Shown here: piece by piece, positions 59,474 to 64,000 of the stretch
Layout of the letters: the number at the start of each line of letters is the position of its first letter
Position numbering within the stretch: position 1 is the first letter of the stretch
Assembly (NCBI GenBank): GCA_964491665.1
Contig: CAZBII010000002.1
Span: 20,975-84,974 of the forward strand
From: Ch67 sp964491665
GTDB taxonomy: Bacteria; Pseudomonadota; Gammaproteobacteria; Pseudomonadales; Ketobacteraceae
Length of the DNA: 64,000 bases
Reading direction: 5' to 3'
The notes under the pieces: model-generated
Database searches by the model: none
Told to the model about the DNA's origin: nothing
What the model saw: the letters and a program-made list of their open reading frames with translations, nothing else
Position numbers and translations under genes: made by a program

Positions 59474-62194
59474 ATGGCCACCATACATGTAGATGGCAAA
59501 CAGTTTGAGGTCGATGGCGCAGACAACCTGCTGCAGGCATGTCTGTCGCTGGGCCTGGACATCCCCTATTTCTGCTGGCATCCGGCGCTGGGCAGTGTCG
59601 GTGCCTGCCGCCAGTGCGCAGTGAAGCAGTACGCCAACGCCGACGACAAGCGCGGCCGTCTGGTGATGTCCTGCATGACCCCGGCCACCGACGGCACCAT
59701 CATTTCGGTGACCGACGACGAAGCCAAATCCTTCCGCGAAAGCGTGGTGGAATGGCTGATGACCAACCACCCGCACGACTGCCCGGTGTGTGAGGAAGGC
59801 GGCGCCTGCCATCTGCAGGACATGACGGTGATGACCGGCCACGCCACCCGCCGCTACCGCTTCACCAAGCGCACGCATCAAAACCAGGATCTGGGTCCGT
59901 TCGTCAATCACGAGATGAACCGCTGCATCGCCTGCTACCGCTGCGTGCGTTACTACAAGGATTACGCCGGCGGCGAAGATCTGGGCGTGTACGGCGCGCA
60001 CGACAACGTCTATTTCGGCCGCGAAACCGACGGCGTGCTGCAGAGCGAATTCTCCGGCAACCTGGTGGAAGTGTGTCCCACCGGCGTGTTCACCGACAAA
60101 ACCCATTCCGCCCGCTACAACCGCAAGTGGGACATGCAGTTCGCCCCCAGCGTGTGCCAGCAGTGCAGCGTGGGCTGCAACATCAGCCCAGGTGAGCGTT
60201 ACGGCGAACTGCGCCGCATCGAGAACCGCTACAACGGTTCCATCAACCATTATTTCCTCTGTGACCGTGGCCGCTTCGGCTATGGCTACGTGAACCGTGC
60301 CGACCGTCCGCGCCAGCCGCAGAAGAAAAGCGGTCAGGCCTGGGTGAACCTGACCCAGGACGAGGCACTGGACACCGTGCTGGACGTGCTGCGTTCCAGC
60401 AAGCGGGTGATCGGCATCGGCTCGCCCCGCGCCAGCCTGGAAAGCAACTTCGCCCTGCGCGGTCTGGTGGGCGCCAGCAACCTGTTCAGCGGTGTCAGCG
60501 CGGTGGAAAACCAGCTGCTGAAAACCACCGTGAAGATCCTGCGGGAAGGTCCGGTGAAAACCCCGGCCCTGCGCGACATGGAACAGTACGACGCCGTGCT
60601 GGTGCTGGGCGAGGACGTCACCCAGACCGCGCCGCGCATTGCCCTGGCCCTGCGTCAGGCCGCCAAGAACAAGGCGCGCCAGATGGCCGCCAGCCGCAAG
60701 GTGTTCGAGTGGCAGGCCGAAGCGATCCAGAACATCGGCCAGCGCGAAAAGAGCCCGGTGTTCATCGCCTCGCTGGCGGCCACCCGTCTCGACGACATCG
60801 CCGCCGACTGCTTCCACGGTTCCCCTGAAGACATCGCCCGCCTCGGTTTTGCGGTGGCGCACGCCATCAATGCCGACGCCCCTGCGGTAGCGGATGCCAG
60901 CCCGGCGCTGCTGCAGAAAGCCCAGCAGATCGCTGACGCCCTGCAGGGTGCGAAGAAGCCGCTGATCGTGTCCGGCACCAGCCTGCATTGCGAACCGGTG
61001 CTGCAGGCGGCCGCCAACGTCAGCCGCGCACTGCACGCCCGCAACGCCGACACCGGCATCACCCTGGCAGTGCCGGAAGTGAACAGCCTGGGTCTGGGCC
61101 TGCTGGACCTGCCGTCGCTGGACGAAGCGCTGAACCTGCTGGCCACTTACGAAGCCGACACCGTGGTCATTCTGGAAAACGACCTGTACCACCGCGCGCC
61201 CGCCTCGATGGTGGACAACGCGCTGGCCCAGGCCAAGCATGTGATCGTGATCGACCACCAGCTCACCGCCACCGGCCGCAACGGCAACCTGCTGCTGGCG
61301 GCCACGTCGTTCGCCGAAACCGACGGCACCGTGGTCAACCAGGAAGGCCGCGCCCAGCGCTTCTACCAGGTATTCGAACCCACTTTCTATCACCCCGAAT
61401 ACGCCATGCAGGACAGCTGGCGCTGGCTGCACGGCCTGACCACGTCTCTGGCCGGCCAGGAATTCGAATGGGGTGACATGGACGACGCCACTGCCGCGTG
61501 CGCCAAGGCGTTTCCGGTGCTGGCCGGCATCGTCAACGCCGCGCCCGACAGCGACTTCCGCATCAAGGGTCTGAAAATCGCCCGCTCGCCGCGCCGCTAT
61601 TCCGGCCGCACCGCGCAGCGCGCCAACCTCAACGTAAGCGAACTGCGCGCGCCGCAGGACAGTGACAGCCCGCTGGCGTTCTCGATGGAAGGTTATTTCG
61701 GCCCCGCCACGCCGGGTCCGCTGACACCGTTCGCCTGGTCGCCGGGCTGGAACTCGCCGCAGGCCTGGAACAAGTTCCAGGATGAAGTGGGCGGCCATCT
61801 GCGCACCGGTGATTCCGGCGTGCGCCTGATCGAGCCCTCCACCGAGCCGGCCGGTTTCTACCAGCCCTGCGCACCGTTCGTGGTGAAAGCCGGCGACTGG
61901 CGCATCGTGCCCATGTACCACCTCTTCGGCAGCGACGAACTGTCGGCCCTGGCCGAAGTCACCAGCACCGAGCAACCGGCCCCCTACGTGGGACTGGCCC
62001 AGGCCGACGCCGACGCGCTGCAGGTGAAGGAAGGCGCGCCGCTGCTGCTGACCATCGGCACGCGCCACACCACCCTGGCAGTGAAAATCCTGCCCGGCCT
62101 GACCAGCGGCATGCTGGCCCTGCCGGTGGGTCTGGCGGGCGTACCGGTTGCGTCCGCCACTGACAAGGTGAGCATCGCCGGAGGTGCCGCATGA
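59474..62194 (+). CDS. nuoG: NADH-quinone oxidoreductase subunit G
   Basis: 906 residues. N-terminal [2Fe-2S] N1b (C-W-H-P-A-L-G-S-V-G-A-C-R-Q-C), His-ligated cluster N5 (H-P-H-D-C-P-V-C-E-E-G-G-A-C), N4 (C-I-A-C-Y-R-C-V-R) and the extra N7 site (C-Q-Q-C-S-V-G-C-N) seen in E. coli-type enzymes. The large C-terminal part is a molybdopterin-oxidoreductase-like domain without cofactor. Electron relay within the peripheral arm. Stop overlaps nuoH start. Confidence 0.96.
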   Translation: MATIHVDGKQFEVDGADNLLQACLSLGLDIPYFCWHPALGSVGACRQCAVKQYANADDKRGRLVMSCMTPATDGTIISVTDDEAKSFRESVVEWLMTNHPHDCPVCEEGGACHLQDMTVMTGHATRRYRFTKRTHQNQDLGPFVNHEMNRCIACYRCVRYYKDYAGGEDLGVYGAHDNVYFGRETDGVLQSEFSGNLVEVCPTGVFTDKTHSARYNRKWDMQFAPSVCQQCSVGCNISPGERYGELRRIENRYNGSINHYFLCDRGRFGYGYVNRADRPRQPQKKSGQAWVNLTQDEALDTVLDVLRSSKRVIGIGSPRASLESNFALRGLVGASNLFSGVSAVENQLLKTTVKILREGPVKTPALRDMEQYDAVLVLGEDVTQTAPRIALALRQAAKNKARQMAASRKVFEWQAEAIQNIGQREKSPVFIASLAATRLDDIAADCFHGSPEDIARLGFAVAHAINADAPAVADASPALLQKAQQIADALQGAKKPLIVSGTSLHCEPVLQAAANVSRALHARNADTGITLAVPEVNSLGLGLLDLPSLDEALNLLATYEADTVVILENDLYHRAPASMVDNALAQAKHVIVIDHQLTATGRNGNLLLAATSFAETDGTVVNQEGRAQRFYQVFEPTFYHPEYAMQDSWRWLHGLTTSLAGQEFEWGDMDDATAACAKAFPVLAGIVNAAPDSDFRIKGLKIARSPRRYSGRTAQRANLNVSELRAPQDSDSPLAFSMEGYFGPATPGPLTPFAWSPGWNSPQAWNKFQDEVGGHLRTGDSGVRLIEPSTEPAGFYQPCAPFVVKAGDWRIVPMYHLFGSDELSALAEVTSTEQPAPYVGLAQADADALQVKEGAPLLLTIGTRHTTLAVKILPGLTSGMLALPVGLAGVPVASATDKVSIAGGAA

Positions 62195-63198
62195 TGGACT
62201 GGCTGAGCGCAGACGCCCTGACCCTGCTGATTGCGGTCCTGAAATCCATTGTCATCCTGCTGGGTGTGGTGCTGCTGGCCGCATTCCTGATCTTCGTGGA
62301 ACGCCGTCTGCTGGCGCTGTGGCAGGACCGCTACGGCCCCAACCGGGTAGGTCCGTTCGGCCTGTTCCAGCTGGTCGCCGACATGCTGAAGATGTTCTTC
62401 AAGGAAGACTGGACGCCGCCGTTTGCTGACAAGCTGCTGTTCTGGATTGCGCCGGCGGTTGCCGTGAGCGGCCTGCTGATGTCGTTCTGTGTGGTGCCGA
62501 TCACGCCCACCTGGGGTGTGGCGGACCTGAGCATCGGCCTGCTGTTCTTCCTCGCCATGGCCGGTCTGTCGGTGTATGCCGTGCTGTTCGCCGGCTGGGC
62601 CAGCAACAGCAAGTACGCGCTGCTGGGCGCCATGCGCTCCACCGCCCAGACCCTGACCTATGAAGTGTTCATGGGCCTGTCGCTGATGGGCGTGGTGGCG
62701 GTGGCCGGCACCTTCAATCTGCGGGAAATCGTCGAAGCGCAGAAGGACATGTGGTTCATCGTTCCGCAGTTCATCGGCTTCGTGACCTTCTTCATTGCCG
62801 GCATTGCCGCCGCGCACCGCGCGCCGTTCGACCAGCCGGAAGCGGAACAGGAACTGGCCGCCGGCTTCTTCACCGAATATTCCGGCCTCAAGTGGGGCAT
62901 GTTCTTCGTCGGCGAATACGTCGGCGTGGTGGTGGTGTCGGCGCTGACCGTGGTGCTGTTCTGCGGCGGCTGGTACGGCCCGTTCCTGGAGCAGGCGCCC
63001 TGGCTGGCCTTCTTCTATTTCGCCGCCAAGGTCGCCTTTTTCATCATGCTGTTCATTCTGGTGCGGGCCGCCCTGCCGCGTCCGCGCTATGACCACATGC
63101 TGGCGGCCGGCTGGAAATTCATGCTGCCGCTCACCCTGATCAATCTTCTTGTCACCGGCGCGGTGGTGCTGATGCGCACACCACCCGTCGCGCTGTGA
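62191..63198 (+). CDS. nuoH: NADH-quinone oxidoreductase subunit H
   Basis: 335 residues, about eight membrane helices. F-V-E-R-R-L-L-A-L-W-Q-D-R-Y-G-P-N-R-V-G and A-P-F-D-Q-P-E-A-E-Q-E-L form the loops lining the quinone channel. It links the peripheral arm to the proton-pumping arm. Two ATGs (62191 and 62194) overlap the nuoG stop. Confidence 0.96.
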   Translation: MMDWLSADALTLLIAVLKSIVILLGVVLLAAFLIFVERRLLALWQDRYGPNRVGPFGLFQLVADMLKMFFKEDWTPPFADKLLFWIAPAVAVSGLLMSFCVVPITPTWGVADLSIGLLFFLAMAGLSVYAVLFAGWASNSKYALLGAMRSTAQTLTYEVFMGLSLMGVVAVAGTFNLREIVEAQKDMWFIVPQFIGFVTFFIAGIAAAHRAPFDQPEAEQELAAGFFTEYSGLKWGMFFVGEYVGVVVVSALTVVLFCGGWYGPFLEQAPWLAFFYFAAKVAFFIMLFILVRAALPRPRYDHMLAAGWKFMLPLTLINLLVTGAVVLMRTPPVAL

Positions 63199-63208
63199 GG
63201 TAACTGCA

Positions 63209-63754
63209 ATGAAAGCCCTGATTGGCATCGTCACCGGCATCTGGAGCCAGCTGCGCAGCATGTTCATGGTGTTCATGCACGCGTTCGCCAAGCGTGACAC
63301 CCTGCAATACCCCGAACAGCCGGTCTATCTGCCGCCGCGCTACCGTGGCCGCATCGTGCTGACCCGCGATCCCGACGGCGAGGAACGCTGCGTGGCCTGC
63401 AACCTGTGCGCCGCCGCCTGTCCCGCCCAGTGCATTTCGCTGCAGAAGGCCGAGCGAGACGACGGTCGCTGGTACCCGGAATTCTTCCGTATCAACTTCT
63501 CGCGCTGCATTTTCTGCGGCATGTGCGAGGAAGCCTGCCCCACCACCGCGATCCAGCTGACCCCGGATTTCGAGATGGCGGAATTCAAGCGGCAGGATCT
63601 GGTGTATGAAAAGCAGGACCTGCTGATTGCCGGTCCCGGCAAGAACCCCGATTACAACTTCTATCGGGTGGCCGGCATGGCAATCGCAGGCAAGCCCAAG
63701 GGTGCGGCGCAGAATGAAGCCGAGCCGATCGACGTCAAATCCCTGCTGCCGTAA
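63209..63754 (+). CDS. nuoI: NADH-quinone oxidoreductase subunit I
   Basis: 181 residues with two [4Fe-4S] clusters (N6a, N6b): C-V-A-C-N-L-C-A-A-A-C-P and C-I-F-C-G-M-C-E-E-A-C-P. It hands electrons from NuoG to N2 in NuoB. Starts ten bases after nuoH. Confidence 0.97.
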   Translation: MKALIGIVTGIWSQLRSMFMVFMHAFAKRDTLQYPEQPVYLPPRYRGRIVLTRDPDGEERCVACNLCAAACPAQCISLQKAERDDGRWYPEFFRINFSRCIFCGMCEEACPTTAIQLTPDFEMAEFKRQDLVYEKQDLLIAGPGKNPDYNFYRVAGMAIAGKPKGAAQNEAEPIDVKSLLP

Positions 63755-63768
63755 GACGAGGAGCTATT

Positions 63769-64000
63769 GTGGAAATCGCGTTCTATTCTGCAGCCGTCAT
63801 AGCGGTGATCGCCACGCTGAAAATGCTGTTCAGCCACGATCCCGTGCATGGCCTGCTCTATCTGGTGATCTCGCTGCTGAGCGTGGCGGTAATCTACTTT
63901 GCGGTGGGCGCGCCCTTTGCCGGCGTGCTGGAAATGATTGTGTACGCCGGCGCCATACTGGTGCTGTTCGTGTTCGTGGTGATGTTGCTAAACCTGGGTG
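63769..64000 (+). CDS. nuoJ: NADH-quinone oxidoreductase subunit J, N-terminal part
   Basis: GTG start with GAGGAG upstream; 77 codons are visible before the window edge. Hydrophobic helices and the H-D-P-V-H-G-L-L-Y-L and E-M-I-V-Y-A-G-A-I-L-V-L-F-V-F-V-V-M-L motifs identify NuoJ, a membrane-arm subunit whose third helix bends during coupling. The rest lies outside. Confidence 0.93.
   Translation, partial: MEIAFYSAAVIAVIATLKMLFSHDPVHGLLYLVISLLSVAVIYFAVGAPFAGVLEMIVYAGAILVLFVFVVMLLNLG

Noticed and set aside
58892..62068. A minus-strand open frame of more than 1,000 codons opposite nuoF/nuoG
   Set aside because: It is the mirror of strongly conserved complex I genes; in GC-rich DNA the antisense frame stays open by codon bias. 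Its product is low-complexity (His, Gly, Val, Ala rich) with no domain.

Overview
The window looks like an ordinary stretch of chromosome from a GC-rich (low 60s %) gammaproteobacterium. The placement rests on the fused nuoCD gene inside a nuoABCDEFGHIJ operon, a thiD-thiE-hemL block of the kind found in Pseudomonas relatives, PBP1b, a FecCD/HmuV-type heme importer and many lipoproteins. A Pseudomonadales-like lineage fits best, but I cannot name a genus. I saw no rRNA, tRNA, CRISPR array, insertion sequence, prophage or replication origin.

Layout. (1) 1-8568: a flavoprotein island. It holds the end of an SDR reductase, an ETF-ubiquinone oxidoreductase, three consecutive phytoene-desaturase-like FAD proteins and a convergent NAD-dependent epimerase/reductase; the substrate is unknown, probably a lipid or isoprenoid. 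A 67-codon open stretch carrying a 27-residue tandem repeat follows the stop of the first desaturase in frame. (2) 8679-13673: a membrane FHA protein overlapping a secreted HtrA-like protease, divergent from a MoxR ATPase/VWA pair and a DUF5076 protein. (3) 13913-18535: PAP2 phosphatase, metallophosphoesterase, lipoproteins, DUF1289, an unlisted 49-residue membrane protein and a macro-domain deacetylase. (4) 18550-25433: a Ser/Thr phosphorylation cluster with PP2C, a tail-anchored protein, two lipoproteins (one a metacaspase-like peptidase), a membrane protein with repeated D-A-T-V-I-A motifs and a Hanks-type kinase sharing a C-terminal domain with that protein. (5) 25504-31826: CbiM-like permease, FliL-like protein, MATE exporter, DUF4282 protein, patatin phospholipase, GNAT and thioesterase.

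(6) 32075-38310: thiD-thiE-hemL, an EamA transporter and a DEAD-box helicase with a very long charged tail. (7) 38377-44317: TPR lipoprotein, PBP1b, PfkB kinase, a cyclic-nucleotide-binding protein and an acyltransferase. (8) 44314-49196: HmuVU heme importer genes, a patatin lipoprotein, a candidate Fur-regulated small RNA (47691-47864, minus), a Rieske protein and a methyltransferase. (9) 49269-54043: a nitrate-type ABC transporter operon with an outer-membrane porin, behind a very good sigma-54-type promoter. (10) 54711 to the end: the complex I operon nuoA to nuoJ, the last gene cut by the window edge.

The regions most worth a second look are the phosphorylation cluster with the neighbouring FHA/protease pair, the Fur-box small RNA candidate, the broken or extended desaturase at 3931-4137, and the divergent nrt/nuo control region. 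All functional calls come from reading motifs; no database search was run.
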